NCBI RefSeq assembly: GCF_014851395.1
Contig: NW_024043372.1
Location: forward strand, 6,275,490-6,339,489
DNA: 64,000 nt
Origin: Micropterus salmoides
Lineage: Eukaryota > Chordata > Actinopteri > Centrarchiformes > Centrarchidae
Reading direction: 5' to 3'
In this document: piece by piece, positions 10,434-23,799 of the stretch
Layout of the letters: the number at the start of each line of letters is the position of its first letter
Numbering within the stretch: position 1 is the stretch's first letter
Position numbers and translations under genes: made by a program
Notes under the pieces: model-generated
The model's input: only the letters and a program-made list of their open reading frames with translations
Told to the model about the DNA's origin: nothing
Databases searched by the model: none

Positions 10434-13400
10434 AAAACTATGACCTGGATGACTGAGAACCATCACAGACAATTATAGTAAAATTAATTAATTACATTAT
10501 CAATGAATATTTTACTGATATTTTCCACCTCAACATTTTGTGACTTGCCAGATATGTTAATTAACAAAGTTTTCTCATTATGTTGATAAAAGACGTAATC
10601 CAGGCAGCATTATGTTTCCTTGGTTGGCCTGACATAATGAAGGATTTGGGGCTTCATTTGTCTCTCAACAATTGCAAAAAGTGCCCTAATTTCTGTGAAG
10701 ATTATCTTCACAGATAATTCTGCGACGAAAAGATGGCAAAGATTCAATCATCTAATTACAAGTCAGTCATGGCATTCCTGAGTCCTGAAAATCCTATAGT
10801 ATGGAGAGGACCCCACTCTCTCAAAAGTTTGCAACATGACTTTGATGCCTTGTGTGAAAGACCAATAGCCAGTGAGACCCCCAGTTCTGACTGTCAGGCA
10901 TTTGACCAAAACATTTAAACAATTAAGTTAAGTAAACACATTATAATGCTGAAAACCGATGGCCAATTAGTCTGTTTATATCAATACAAATATATCACCT
11001 TCGCACTTTTTCACAGTATGTGGTTAAATTAGTGTGTGCCTGGCATTTTACTCCAAACTGCATCTGTAAAATTCAAATTTGTGGCATTCTCAATACTTAG
11101 TGTAACATACAATCTAGCAGGTATTATTTTAATCTATCAGAATTTTATTATAATATGTCTGTTCAGCTCAATCTAAAACCTTTAAGAAATGATGGACTGT
11201 AGAGATTGTTCCAGTGTTAGAGAAGAAAAGGATAGTTGCGGGATGTGGAGCTTTTCTGAAGCCTTCCTTTGCTGTATTACCAAATACAGCAGGATAGGCA
11301 TAAAGACAGCAACACATTGGTTGATATTCACATCCACATTCAGCTATAACTGAAATCCTAGTTTATACATGCGTGATGCGGCGCTGCTCTCATCTCTCCA
11401 CCCCCCTGAAGAGACATCATTTAGAAAATGCAGGATAGACAGAGTCAGGTAAACATCTACAATGGCTGGCACACTAATTATGTATGCATGGATGCTTGTC
11501 TGCCTGAAATATTTGCTGCACTGTGACTGCACCTCACAGCGTTCAGCACTATGATTTAAAATAGACTTATCTTGCACAGTAAATCTTAGTAAACATGTTT
11601 TTGTGCAGATAAGCGAGTGTACTACCTCTTAAATGTAGATTTCTACTTTTTAAAAGTCTGTTCTGTAGAAATGAAGGCAGTTAGTTATAAAATTCAGTCC
11701 AGTTACTGTGTATTTAACAGTAAGAGATGAGAGTATAATCACCTCTGGTTAGAAACTCTCGGCCATCCTTTCCTTAAATCAGCCGATTTCCTTACTCCAT
11801 AAATGTTTCTGCAAGATACACACACAACATAGTGACTCAGTTTTTCCAACTCAATTTTTCCAACTGTCATTGAATCAGTCAACAAAATAATTTCACAAAT
11901 GGAAACCATCAAATCCTTTCTATATATGGGTTAGAGCTCAGTTATGTCCTTTGTTGTGTGTTTTATGTTTACGTGTGTGTTAAGAGGAAGTTGCTGTCCA
12001 TCCAACACATGGTGTAGTTTTTTAACATTGATGTCTGCTAAATCTTCCTGCTGCACTCCTGCTCAGAGATGTGATGTTTATTTTAGGGTGGTATGGTTTA
12101 TTTATACTGGAACACATATTACACATCAGATACAGCATGTAAACCACAGTTATTCCAGCTTGCTTTAATCACCAGTTCCTTCACAAGTTGTTTACAATAT
12201 GTATGCACGGAACAATTACTCTTCATAATGATTTCAATAATGGAATATACTGCCATTCAAAAAATAAGATGAAGACAAATAAAAAAAACATTATAATGAC
12301 ATAGTTGTCTTGAAAATTGAAAATGAAGAGTAGGACAGTACTCCACTTAAATTGTTTATTCATGCATTGTGATGGGCAGAGGAGTTATTTTCGATGTACT
12401 GAATCATTAGACTCAGCTCATTAGAAAGATTTGTTTTCTGAATCGTTTAGTGCTTGACTGGAGCCCCGACAACGTAGTCCCATTCACTGCACTGAAACGG
12501 TTGTATGCGAAGGAGAAGCCGGTGAGCTGAAATTTAGTTGGATAAAGATGATGTTTGCAAGTCCTACCCCATTATGTACAGTAAGTATATTATCGCGACA
12601 CCTAATTGTTGAATAAAATATTTGGAACTATACTTCGTACTTTGAGAATTCAAGACAGAGCAGAAGGGAGAGGGCTTAGTGACTCAATCTATCACTCAGG
12701 GATCAATTCCACTTTGTACGTTCAGGGAACGTATCACTTAACACGCATCATTCCCTTGTAGTGAGAAGATCTGCGTCTCAGGCTCAGCAATCAGTTTTTT
12801 CAAATTGCAGATTTCATTACAGATTTATTTTGTCTATGCACTTTATGACACTATCCCATCCTTTGTATTGTGTCACAGCTTGGTCTCAGGCAGGCGTCAC
12901 AACAATGCAACTCCATAAACTCTAAACAAACACTGAAGGTACTTGGTAAAAAATATAATTCCATAAAACCTCCTACTTGTCCTCTTTTCAAACAGTGATG
13001 TTATGTGTGTGTGTAACATAAAATGTTAACTTATGCATATAATATAAATCTAGACACGTAATTTTTCTGGATCGCAGTCCAAGACAAATGATGCTAAATC
13101 ATTGCAGCTAAATGTTAGCAAACTGAATTGGCTGTGTATTTGCTGCTTGAAACACACCCCATACCTCCTGTGAGTGAATGACTTGAATCCTGCACGTCAC
13201 TAAAAATATCTGTTATTTTGAAGAAAACAATCACAAACAGCACTAATGCACTGCACAAATAAAAAATTTAAGGGAGTGCTGTACTACTCCTGATTTTTGA
13301 TTTTGAGAATTCAGCACCTGTCTAGACATACTTGGGTTGAGCACAATGATTCATTATCTATTTTACAAAAATAAAATGATGTTAGTGATTACTTTACTTT

Positions 13401-16400
13401 TCTTGAGTTTAATAAACTGTATAACATTACACCAGAGACAGATTTACTACATTCGCTGCAGTGTTTTACAACTGACTGTAAACAGCACAAAAAAGAGAAG
13501 TAGAGTTTTTTTCAACATGCCGAACAGAGGAAGTGCTGAGGGCTCACAATGATATCAATGTGAGCGTTAAACTGTGATAATCATTTTAGGTCTGATCAAA
13601 CCTACTGAAGGCTTCACATTCATGTGGGTGAGCGAAAGTGTTGAAGTAAAACAAAACTAACCTGATGAGAACGAAGTCCAATTAGAAAATACACAAAAAT
13701 GATAGAAGAATCAATGAAATATCCATGAAAAGTAGAAACAGGCTTGTCAACCATGCTAAGCTAATTAACCTACAAGGCAATGTTAGATAACTCAATAATA
13801 GATCATATTTGAGGGCCTATAATAAAGCCATGAAAATTCAAGAAAAATGTGCAGTTCATAAACGACTAACTTGATATCATGCCAAGATCAACTCTAGTTA
13901 TGTCAGAAAATCAACCATTAACTTTGTCATTATAATTGTCTTCTTATTACCCTTTTGTCATCCCTAGAAAATGAGGAAATGAACTCCTGGTCTTAAAAAT
14001 AACAAGAACATTTGAATTATTGCAAATGACAACTTTAGATCATAAAATAAGATTTCATGAATACACCTGTCTCTCCACACTCTGGGGATTATACCTCAAC
14101 AAACCATGAAATAAGAAAACACTGATGAAATGCTTTGTGGTGATGTGCTCATTTTTAAATGAAAGAATGAAGAGTAAAGGAAAGGTTTATGCATCTTTTG
14201 CCAAACTATTTGTGCAATTGATTAAATCTTAAAACAGATAGAGAATATTATTGAGTTTTTCCAAAAGTGAGGTAGAAACAGTTTTCACTCGGAGAGGTTT
14301 AATAAAAAGTATATTAACAGTATATTAAACATTAAAAAAACACAATTTATGTAATAAATAAAATAAAAAAAGAGCAACAATAAACGTTGTCAAGGGAAAC
14401 ATAGCTTAACTCAAAAGATATAGGCCCTGTTTAGTTCAGGAGCATTTTTTAAATTCTAGAGTGAAGTAGAAAGTCAGATGATGCAAGTGCCCTTTTTTGC
14501 AAAATTGAAGTTCTGTGTTCAATTACCACACCACAGATTTTCCACATGCATATCTAAAGAGGTTCTGTTGAACACGTGTACTTTTTCAGCACCACTTTGC
14601 TCTACGCTAACAAGCAGTAAGATACATGTGCACCACTGCAATGAGATCTGGGACAACTGGGTGGAATTCTCCCACCCAATAAAGGAGGGAGATCGTCGGC
14701 TACTCTGTTTAAAAAAACACCCTAAACATTTGTATTAATTAATTTTGCCTCAATCTGTTGTGCTTGATTGCCCTTTTGCTTTTGCTCTGCATTTTGGAGA
14801 TCCCTCCTTTCTGTTCATGTTAACATGTTTAATACAATCAAAGTGATGCATTTGCAGGAAATGTAAAACATAGCATTGAGCATGGTACAGTTATCCATGT
14901 TATTTTACCATGATATTGTTGTAGTTTTTTAAGGTATTGCCCTGGTACCTTAGGAGGTATGTTGAAACAAGAGGTGTCATTTTTTTTATGGAAGTTTTAT
15001 CGGGCTACCATTAAATATTCAAAATGTAGCAATCTCTTCTTTCATTTCAGGTTGAGTGCTCTGGACGTGAGCAAAATCTGATAATACTGGTTCTTATCAC
15101 AAGTTTTTTCACAAACATATAAATTGGGCTGATGATGCAATGCATGGCAAAGCTGCAGATTATAAAAAATGATCTTGGTTTTTTTTGTCTTTGTTGAAAC
15201 AAACAACTAATTTCCATCATTACCCAGGGAGTAAAGACTTGATTGTCTGATTATGTTATTCTTTGAAATGACCATATAATGAAATCTAGCAACACACTTT
15301 TCCTAATGAGGCCTCTCAGATCTGCAAAAGCTCATAAACACAGATCTTACTTAGTACACGCAGCCTCGTGTAAAGCAAAAGCAAGTCTTTAAATAACTGA
15401 GCTTTATTAAGTTATCGCAACAATAACACTTGGACTAAAAGTGTTTATACAGTGCTCATGAAAAAGCAGAGTTAACAGAGTGCATATAAACATAAAATTA
15501 TTGATTGCGTAGTCACTCGCATGAGGTTAATGGCAGTCCCATCGTAGATATCTACAATACAGTTTTAGATTTATAGTAAAGCACAGAATTTCACCCATTG
15601 ACTGCACCACCACAACACTTGATGTGGGTAGGTTTACCTTTCTCATTAGTGAATAGTGTGTCACTGAAAAGGAGAGGATCTGACTTTATTCAACATGCTC
15701 AACTTTGCCTTCTTTATAAAAGTAGCTACAGAGACTAGACTACACAGGCTCCGTAGCAAACCCTTTAATGCACAACCATAAATCCAGCTTTTGTTGATCC
15801 CTTGGTGTGGCACCACCATTAGGACAAAATGTCTACTTGTCCAACACTTCAGTTCATGATAGGATACCTCTATAATGACCGAATTACTACTGTATCAACC
15901 TCACCTGTGTTTTGAGATAAATGCAAGCATAGCATACTAATATGCTAACAATGTTTAGCAACCCCTAGGCCACCAGGGAGCCCCAGGTCTATAGATGTTC
16001 AAATCTAAACTATAATATCTAAATCATGCCATTCAAATTACTTTTGCTTTATTGGATGATTTCCATAAATGCCTAAAGGATATTCAGTATTTTCTCAGTA
16101 GGATACAAACCATGACCTTCAGTCTAATGAAGCTCAAAGAACATCGCTGCTGCAGCTCAGGGAAAACACAGGTACACGGGCAAATATAGTACAACATGCT
16201 TTTTCAAACCATGGGCATTGAAGGTAGTCTCGTGGTTTGAAAGGTCACACATTTGATTCCTGTCGCTGCAGTTTATCCTGCAAACATGTCCCAAAGAAGC
16301 ACACTGAGCTCCTACCTGCTGCATTGTCACTCTGGATACAAGCATCAGCTGTTCCTCTTACTAATGTCTTATCACACTTTACAGTGTAATATGTTGCACG

Positions 16401-16430
16401 CTTATTTGCAAACATAAATACCTCCTGTTA
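10434..16430. other. Gene-free AT-rich stretch
   Basis: Six kilobases with no recognisable exon, RNA gene or intact mobile element. Open frames are all below 90 codons and look random. Parts around 13800-14400 are strongly AT-rich. Diverged repeat fragments may be present but I cannot name them. Confidence 0.6.
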
Positions 16431-16890
16431 TGACCTGGCTCAAAAGGCCACAACAAAAGGGAGACACACCATGGTAAAAGTTTAACAAAATATGTTGATT
16501 TGAACCAAAATTAACCAAATCAAACTAACATTAAAGTATGAGGTATGTAGTCTGTGGTTTCAGTAGTGTTTGTGCAGGATGATGGTTGCATGGGTGTATG
16601 TGTGAAGGGGTTGTAGCATGCAAACAAGACAAACACCACAATGCAACAGTCCAACCAAAGAAAACCAAACTAAATGGAAAACCAGGGAGCCGGCCGCAGG
16701 GAGGTCTGACCTGGTCTTGACAGCAGCTACCTTTGCCGAATGAGAAAACAGTCCCAAATACTCTACAGGGCAATTAGCCCAGGTGCCCAGAGCCACTGCA
16801 ATCAGCTCCTCCTCCACAAGAAAGAGAGAGAGAGAGAGAGAGAGACAGGCCACACTCACTCATGACCCCACAGGGCGTCACACCTCCTAA
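16431..16890. repeat. Possible dispersed repeat with (GA)n
   Basis: The segment opens TGTTATGACCTGGCTCAAAA and closes near CAGGGCGTCACACCTCCTAA, with internal AAAGTTTAACAAAATATGTT. This layout resembles a dispersed teleost element, perhaps LTR-derived, but no protein, TIR or target duplication was seen. A clean (GA)n run lies at 16822-16845. Minus-strand open frames (up to 99 codons) across it match nothing I know. Confidence 0.3.
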
Positions 16891-19139
16891 AACATGACTT
16901 TTTTCAAGTTGTTTGCCAAATCCTGCTACTTATTTTTACATTAATTAACCATTTAAAAGTCAATGCGTCTATCTGTTATGCCACTTTATCATCTTCAGAG
17001 TGACGTGACACCGGATCATATAACACATTCACATCGATATTCACAACACATGGAACAAGTTTCTCTCTCTCTCTCTTTTTTTAATCTACCAGACCTCTGC
17101 TGATCTGCTGGCTGGCCGGAGTTGTCTGTCAGCAGTTTAGTAGTCACTGATATCTATGAAGAGTATACTATTACTAAGCCACAATAAACTATTTAACATC
17201 AAATGGCAACCCTTTATATAATATTTTGTGTGTTCAACCATATCAGTCTAATTTCATCACATTAAACATCTGAATTTCCTTCTCAAATCCAAGCAATAAC
17301 ATTTTTATTCACCCTCCTCTTTGTTTTAACACTCTTTATTGAATGATGACTCTTTCTTATACAACTAAGATGTAGTGAGAGTTATAGTTTGTTCATTTTA
17401 TAGCTTCACATTAGTAAACATATAAATGTGCTGAATGTATCACATCTGTGTCTACTGTATTTGCAGTGTGGAAAGCAACTAAAAAGTACATTTATTCAAG
17501 TACAATTTTTATGTAACACTACAACAGATTGCTCACATCTACAAAGTACACCGGACGAATACAAAGAAGGTGAATGACTTACCCAAAATTTCTGTGCTTT
17601 GCATCTTAGCAATCTTAAATTGCAGCAAGAGATAACTTCTTGAAAAATTCAAACCTCAGCACTTAGAAACTGTGTGAAGTGAACCGCACGCATCATGCCG
17701 AGGATTATCATCTCAGTCTGTCTGTCAGGCTTTAAACCAAAGGAAACCAAAGGGATGAGGTTTGTTAGTCCAGATGTTAATGAGCCAGTTGTATTTCACT
17801 CTTAATGCTGGGTTCAAGACAGCTCTGGGCTTGTTAATGATGAGTTTCAACTTGTAAAAAGCACAGCATGATTGGTCATGCAGTTTCAGAATTAGAGGCC
17901 AGAGGCTAATTGTACAGCAAGTCATGAGTTGGTTATAAGCCTGGAGATTGAGTTAATGCATTTTGAACAAAACAATCCCAACCCAAGGTCCCCTTTCTAG
18001 CTTTCAACCATATCACATGATCTTCATCAGTGGAAGGAGTTTCGTTGTTACGGACGGAGATTGCGAGCTGAGTAGCTGTTATGAAGTTAATTCTTGAACT
18101 TTGATTCTTGATCTTTGTTTAAAATGAACAGTATCTGCACATAAATAGAATCAGGATTTTTTAAATTAAGGAATAGCTTTTATTTATATGTTGAAAACCA
18201 TATTAGGCACATGTTTTTATTTAAAGTATATTGTTCAAAGAGTATTGTGTATGTCGTAAAACATTTCTGGTTGCCAGAGAAGCAAGCAGGGAGGTTTCAA
18301 GTGTGTTTTGGTGTGGTCAGAAGTGTGCACTGCTGTATGACGTCACTGTGTACCGACACACCTCGGTACACACCTGTACCTCATTGCAACAAGGTAAGAA
18401 GTTAAACCACTGGAATCAGGAAAATACATTGGTTTTAATGTAACTGCCAACTTGGATGTGAGTTCCTGAATAGTGTTGGATGGATGAAGTACTTCGCTTG
18501 CACGTCAAATGAGCAAACTCCATCCACCACTGATTAAAACCATGTGATGTGGTTGGCAGCTCCAGAGTTGGGATTGATGTATAAACTGCTATTTCCAAGG
18601 TGATTTATTAACTTTTAAGCTTTATTTGCTCAATCATGGTATTGTCATGGTATTGCTCCTAAAGAATCATGAGTGCACATATATATATAATATTTTTGAC
18701 ACATTCATACCTCTATCACAACCATGTTTGAATTCAGACATGTCTTGACCACATTAGGCTTTTACAGGTTTTTTTTTTACTCTGTGTTCAGAGGTTACAA
18801 TTTGACAAAAGTGTATTTTGTGCCATATAGGGTGTGGTAAGATCGGATGCTTTATTTTTATTTTTGGCACTAAATGAGATGTGTATTTTGAAACATAAAA
18901 ATGTGACTTTAAGAGTTTTAACTCTTACAAATAAGCGGAGATGGTGACTGGAGGGTCAAGCAGAGAGCCTGCAGACTTCAGGTGAAGTTGGGAAAGAAGG
19001 CAAGTTCTATGTCTCCCCACAAAAAGCCTTATAGCCCAAAATACCCCTAAAAAAACAAGCGAACATTGCATCCACATCAAACACCGCAGCCCACAAACTG
19101 AAAATATTAAGTCCAGCAAACAAAACTGAACATCCGGGA
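16891..19139. other. Gene-free stretch before the chd6 CpG island
   Basis: AT-rich DNA. Around 17470-17510 the text AAGTACATTTATTCAAGTAC resembles a piece of a common fish repeat. Nothing else is recognised until CpG content rises after about 19140. Confidence 0.55.
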
Positions 19140-19612
19140 AACGCAACCTGATCTGCAAAAGACGTGGAATGTCTTTTTCTTCTCTTCCGCCCTTCAAACC
19201 CGGTAATGATGGAGGAGTAAAAAGCGACATGATTGGTGGTTGCAGCCAGTAGAGGAGAAATGTAAACCCCTTCGTTTTGTTGCATCGGGGGGGTTGAAAA
19301 CGGAACGCTCCCCTCTTGTTTTTTATCCTTCCTTCAATGACAACAGGAGCCAGCCGGGCGGTGCGGTGGTGGGAAGCTTCCCCCGGTACGAGAAGGATTT
19401 CCCTGCAAGTCTGCGGTAAGGACAACAACAGAACAACAACACCACCTAGAATAAACAACAGGCAATGTGCGTGAGGGCTCACATCAATGCGAATCACCAG
19501 GAAGGGAGAAAGAAAAACGCACACAATACACAATGGTGTTGCCTGGGGCTGCCGCGATAGCTCTCAGACAAACCCGGGAGAGACTCGCTGCTCGTTTCGC
19601 TTGCTTGACAGC

Positions 19613-19675
19613 TGCAGGGCCAATGGAAATATGCATGGGGCCAGCTGCGCTAGGCTGCAGCCAATGGAAAAATCT
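19613..19675. promoter_or_regulatory. Paired CCAAT (NF-Y type) boxes in a repeated context
   Basis: CCAAT occurs at 19620-19624 and 19661-19665, 41 bp apart, close to four helical turns. Both are preceded by GCTGCAG and followed by GGAAA, so a block of roughly 17 bases is duplicated. The first is directly followed by an octamer-like ATATGCAT. Two in-phase CCAAT boxes upstream of a start site are typical of NF-Y-dependent promoters. Binding is inferred. Confidence 0.55.
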
Positions 19676-19689
19676 GAAATGCTGAACCG

Positions 19690-19810
19690 CTACTGGATCC
19701 ACATAGTAAGGTTAGGCTGGCTGCAGCAGCCACACCGCCGCCGCTGCTGCTAAACTTCCACCAAATAAAAAAAGCTGTTTGTGTTTTGGCTGCTGCAGTG
19801 GCCATTTTAG
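19690..19810 (+). other. chd6: Probable non-coding exon 1 of chd6 (5' UTR)
   Basis: The 3' edge is set by a strong donor, GCCATTTTAG|GTAAGAAG, at 19810/19811. The 5' edge is not visible; the transcription start is placed roughly, downstream of the two CCAAT boxes. The coding start lies in the next exon, about 18 kb away, so this exon would be entirely untranslated. Alternative first exons could use the donors at 20266 or 20709. Transcript data are needed to decide. Confidence 0.45.
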
Positions 19811-20021
19811 GTAAGAAGCGTCCTTTAACTTTTGGATGCGGCTTGTCTTTGTTGATACGTGTGTGTGTGTGTGTGTGCAGGCAGTGGGTTTGTGTGTGTG
19901 TGTGTGGTGTCTAGACTGGACTGTAGTGGCAAAACAGTGCAGGACTCCGGCATCCAGACTGAATAAACCCCGCGGAGCTGGTAGCTTTATGTGGATTAAA
20001 TAGATATTGCACGGAGTTCCA

Positions 20022-20127
20022 CTCCTCCTCCTCTGTTCATCCCTCCTCCTCCTCCTTTTCTTCCCTCACCCCTCCCCTCACCTCCCCATCTCTCTCCTCT
20101 CTCTCTCTCTCTCCCTCCCTCCCGTCC
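20022..20127. repeat. Polypyrimidine (CT-rich) tract in the promoter
   Basis: About 105 bases that are almost purely C and T on the + strand, with CTCCTCCTCC, CCCTCCCCTCACC and a CTCTCTCTCTCT run. It sits between the donors at 19811 and 20266. Tracts of this kind in promoters can form triplexes or bind GA-repeat factors; function is inferred. Confidence 0.8.
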
Positions 20128-20640
20128 GTGCCTGCTAATTTTTTATGCATTTTTCTAAACTGTCATGGCGATTTTGTGTCCTTGGAAATAAAAAGCGCTA
20201 GTGTTTTTCGGCTAACCGGGGGTGATGTCTCGCCGGTGAGAGCGTGTGTCCGGTGTCCGGAGCAGGTGAGCAGTCCGCCGGGGAGGGTTTTTCCGTGGAG
20301 AGATGTCCCCGAGACGGAGTTTTTAGAGGCTGTTCACACGTGTAAGGAGAGGGCTGTGAGAATGTATTTACAACAGCGATGCAGTGACATTACAGAGCTA
20401 GCGGAGAAAGCTAGCTCGGTAGCGACGGGTGCTAACATGAAATAGGACACAGTGTCTCCTTGTCTCTCTCCGTCTGTGTGGGTTTTTTTTAATTTCAAGT
20501 CGCCGTTTTGCTCACCGGGAACTTCTTTTCCCCCTCCTCCTAGCTAGCTCTCCCAACTTGTGGCAATCCAGTGGCTTGCAACATTCAAGCTAGCAGTGTG
20601 TTAGCCCCTGCGTCTGCTAGCCTTCGTTATAGCCAAAACC

Positions 20641-22642
20641 TCAAAGAGGTATAAGCTAGGATGTTAGCCCCGTTAGCCCCTTGAAACATTTGCAGCTATT
20701 GCAGCCAGGTATGCGTGCGGGCACATTGAGAGCCATGTTGTCCGTCTGTCTACCTGGCCAGGTGTATTAACACCCCTGGGGCAACAGACAAAGGGTGTGC
20801 CAAGAGCTAACCCCAGTCATTGTGGTCTGACTAAATGGATAATTGCAGTAATTGTGAATATGAAAAATTAGTTAAAGCCCTTAAAGTTGATTATGTTTCC
20901 CTATTTATATCCTTTAGTGACCAGCTTGGCTATAGGATGCTTTGTCTTGGATGATGCTGGAAATTGTCTATAGATTTTTACTGTGGGTATCATAACAATC
21001 TGCAGTTGTAGATGTATTATGTATTATTTATTTAGTATTTGACAAGGCTGAAAGGTTGCTGGTTCCATTCTCAAGACTACCTTGGTAGATTTCAGGCTGA
21101 CACTGTTGCAGTGTTTCATCACCTGGTGAAACACCTCACAGGATGGAGCGCCTGGCGTTGCTTTGGTGTGTCTTTCCTCTCACAGCAATAAGACATGCAT
21201 CCGAGGCAATTTGAACTCTCTAATCTGAATGTGTCTGTCTGCTTGTTTTGCCCATTTTGCTGCACGTTTTACTGCTTGCTTGCAGAACTGCTGCTGCACT
21301 TTGACTTCATCATCAAAAGAAGTTACTTGGGTGAGGGGAAAAAAACAAAACTACTTTTGCCCCCTTCTTTGTTGTTGCAACAGCTGACCGTTAAAGAAGG
21401 AGTAGAGAAGGCAGTGTACATTAGCACATAGCGTAACACACTAAGCTAGTTGTACTTTATCCCTTTTAATTAAAAGAATAAGTAAAATAATCATCTGCCG
21501 TTTTTATGCTCATACTAATGCAGGATAAATATGTCAAGGCAGATGTTTTCAGCTGCTTTGTAGAGAAAACATTGAGAGAGTTAAATACTAGTGTTGGCAT
21601 TGAACATGGGACCTTTCCGTGACAGCGCACTTTTTAACTTGCTGTTCATTTATTAAGCAATAATAAGTGTGTTGTCAGTAGAAATACTTGATTTAATTTG
21701 TTTTTTAAATTTGGCAATTAACACTCAGTGTCGAACAGATAAAATTCAAAGTTCACTTTCATTTAATTTCTGAAAACCTCTTGCAGTGGGTGCAGATGAA
21801 TCGTCAATATTAATTTACAAAAACCTTAACTTTTTAACATTTGACAGTGTGCCACTTAAAATCTTACAGGTGAGGCTTTCAAGGACCCACCTGTTGTTGT
21901 GGAGAAATGCAAGAGCAAAGATGTTAGTGTATTTAAAAAGTGACATCTACTCTCCTTGACCACTTTATTAGTTGGACCTATGCAATTTAATGCAGTTTCA
22001 TACAACATATCTGCCACAAATTCTACATTCAGGAATATTCTAATGTTCAGTTTTTGTTGGCACTGCAGAGAAGTCTTTATTTAACTAAATGTTTATTATT
22101 GGGGTTGCACTGTAGTTTGTGGTGGTGTTGCGTTATATTAAAATGTGTTTCTAGTATTCAGTATAATGCAGTCCAATTCAACACCACTGCAAATTACAAC
22201 CTTATAATAAACATACACAGTAGTTAAATGAAACTAATATGATGGTGTAAAAAAACCTGAACATTGATGTCTTTTGTAAAGGTAGAATATGTGGCTGAGC
22301 TGTTGTATTGCATTGTATTAGATTTTACAGGTAAGTGGCCAGTGAATGTGAATATGCACAAACTACCTGTTTCAGTATCAAAGGGATGACAGAAGGTATA
22401 GGATTTTGATATATATATGAGGACTGAGCATTCATATTGTTTACACACTACAAGTGATGCAACAGAGTAAAGGCCATCCAGCGTATAGTGGGACACACTA
22501 GACCGTTTTACTGCTTTTATAGAAAACAATAAAATGTTTTTTCATGACTGATCTTAATCTGTCGAATAAATAATTTAATAAAACTTAATTTTGATTACAT
22601 TTGTTTACAGGTTCTGTACACAGAGTTAATGACTAATCAAAA
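20641..22642. other. Intron 1 of chd6, 5' part
   Basis: Gene-free intronic sequence. GC content falls quickly to the AT-rich background after about 20800. No exon or intact repeat is recognised. Confidence 0.55.
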
Positions 22643-22826
22643 TTGATGACGGTGCAGTGGATAAGACACATGTCTTTGTTGTGGGAGACCGGGTTTTGAT
22701 TCCAACCACAACATCCGCCGTTGTGCCCCTGAGCAAGATACTTAACCCTTAGTTGCTCCAAAGGCGTGCGACCTCAGACACGTATAGCAATTGCAAGACG
22801 CTTTGGATAAAAGCATCAGCTAAATT
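22643..22826 (+). mobile_element. tRNA-derived SINE (V-SINE/HE1-like), copy 3
   Basis: Co-linear with the copies at 3551 and 6941. It has GACGGTGCAGTGGATAAGAC (A-box region), GGTTTTGATTCC (B-box region), CCCTGAGCAAGATACTTAA in the middle, and CAAGACGCTTTGGATAAAAG at the tail. It lies in chd6 intron 1 in the sense orientation. Confidence 0.8.
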
Positions 22827-23543
22827 AGTTGTTGTTACTTTTAGAGTAGATTTAGGCTGAATTTCTTTAAAAACCTGTCCTGACCAGAGCAGCCTGGTGT
22901 AGAGTATGATGAGCTGGATACCATTGTGCCAGACAGATTTTACTTTAACAAGGGATTATTTAATATATTCCTTTGTCTGTTTTATTATTTATTTAATTAT
23001 GTATTGATTTGTCACCGGGCCGGACAGGGGGGCAGACGTGGGGATGGGGGGGGGCACAAAAATCGCACAAACAAACAGACAGCACAGAGAAAGGACAACA
23101 CCTGCAAGAGAAGGGGGATGGAAGCTGGGGGACAACAGGGAATAGATTTAGGCTGAATTCAGATCAAATGATGCAATATCTTTGTCACCTTTTACACCCC
23201 TGACAAGTTTGCACCCCTGTAATTAATTAACATCCCAGGCTTTTATTTGCTTCACTCACTGACTTCAACCTGCCTAAATTTTTGGACAGGCCTTTTGTTC
23301 CTATGCACTAAAATCTTGCTCAGCAAAGATGGGAAATACTGCAGAAAGAAGAGAAAATATTATCAGTTGAAGGGCGTCTTTGTTTGACAAAAGAAGTTAG
23401 CGGACAGTGAGTAATGAACTTCACATGACAATATTAACAATTTGGATTCATTTTATCTGTTTTGAGTCTTTTGTTTTGAGTATTTTGATTGGTGGACCCT
23501 TACGGACACACATTCGACATTAATCTGAATGACCGCTTCAGAG

Positions 23544-23799
23544 TAGAGCTGCTACCGATTATTTTCATTGTCGATTAATCTGCAGATAATTTTCACGATT
23601 AATTGGTTAATCATTTAGTCAATAAAATGTAGAAAGAAACTGTTCAACCAATAGTCCAAAACCCAAAGATTCTTCATTTACTGTCATAAATGACAAAGAA
23701 AAGCAGCGAAAAAAATAACTGAAACGATACATCGATTATCAAAATAGTTGACTAATTATTTCCTTTTGTTCGATTAATCGACCAGTTGCTTCAGCTCTA
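23544..23799. mobile_element. hAT-type MITE, 256 bp
   Basis: The left end is TAGAGCTGCTACCGATTA and the right end reads CAGCTCTA, giving terminal inverted repeats of TAGAGCTG. The interior is rich in CGATTAAT motifs on both sides, typical of a very common teleost MITE. Flanking 8-mers CTTCAGAG (23536-23543) and CTTCAAAA (23800-23807) agree at 6 of 8 bases, consistent with an aged target duplication. Confidence 0.8.

Larger units (their letters stand above)
19140..20640 (+). promoter_or_regulatory. chd6: CpG-rich promoter of chd6
   Basis: CpG dinucleotides and GC content rise sharply here compared with the AT-rich flanks. The block contains two CCAAT boxes, GC-rich segments, a YY1-type GCCATTTT at the end of the probable first exon, a pyrimidine tract, and consensus splice donors at 19811 (TTTTAG|GTAAGA), 20266 (AGCAG|GTGAGC) and just beyond at 20709 (CCAG|GTATGC). 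This is the usual layout of a broad, TATA-poor vertebrate promoter. It is the only clear CpG island before the chd6 start codon exon on this strand. A divergent transcript to the left is possible but unproven. Confidence 0.72.
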
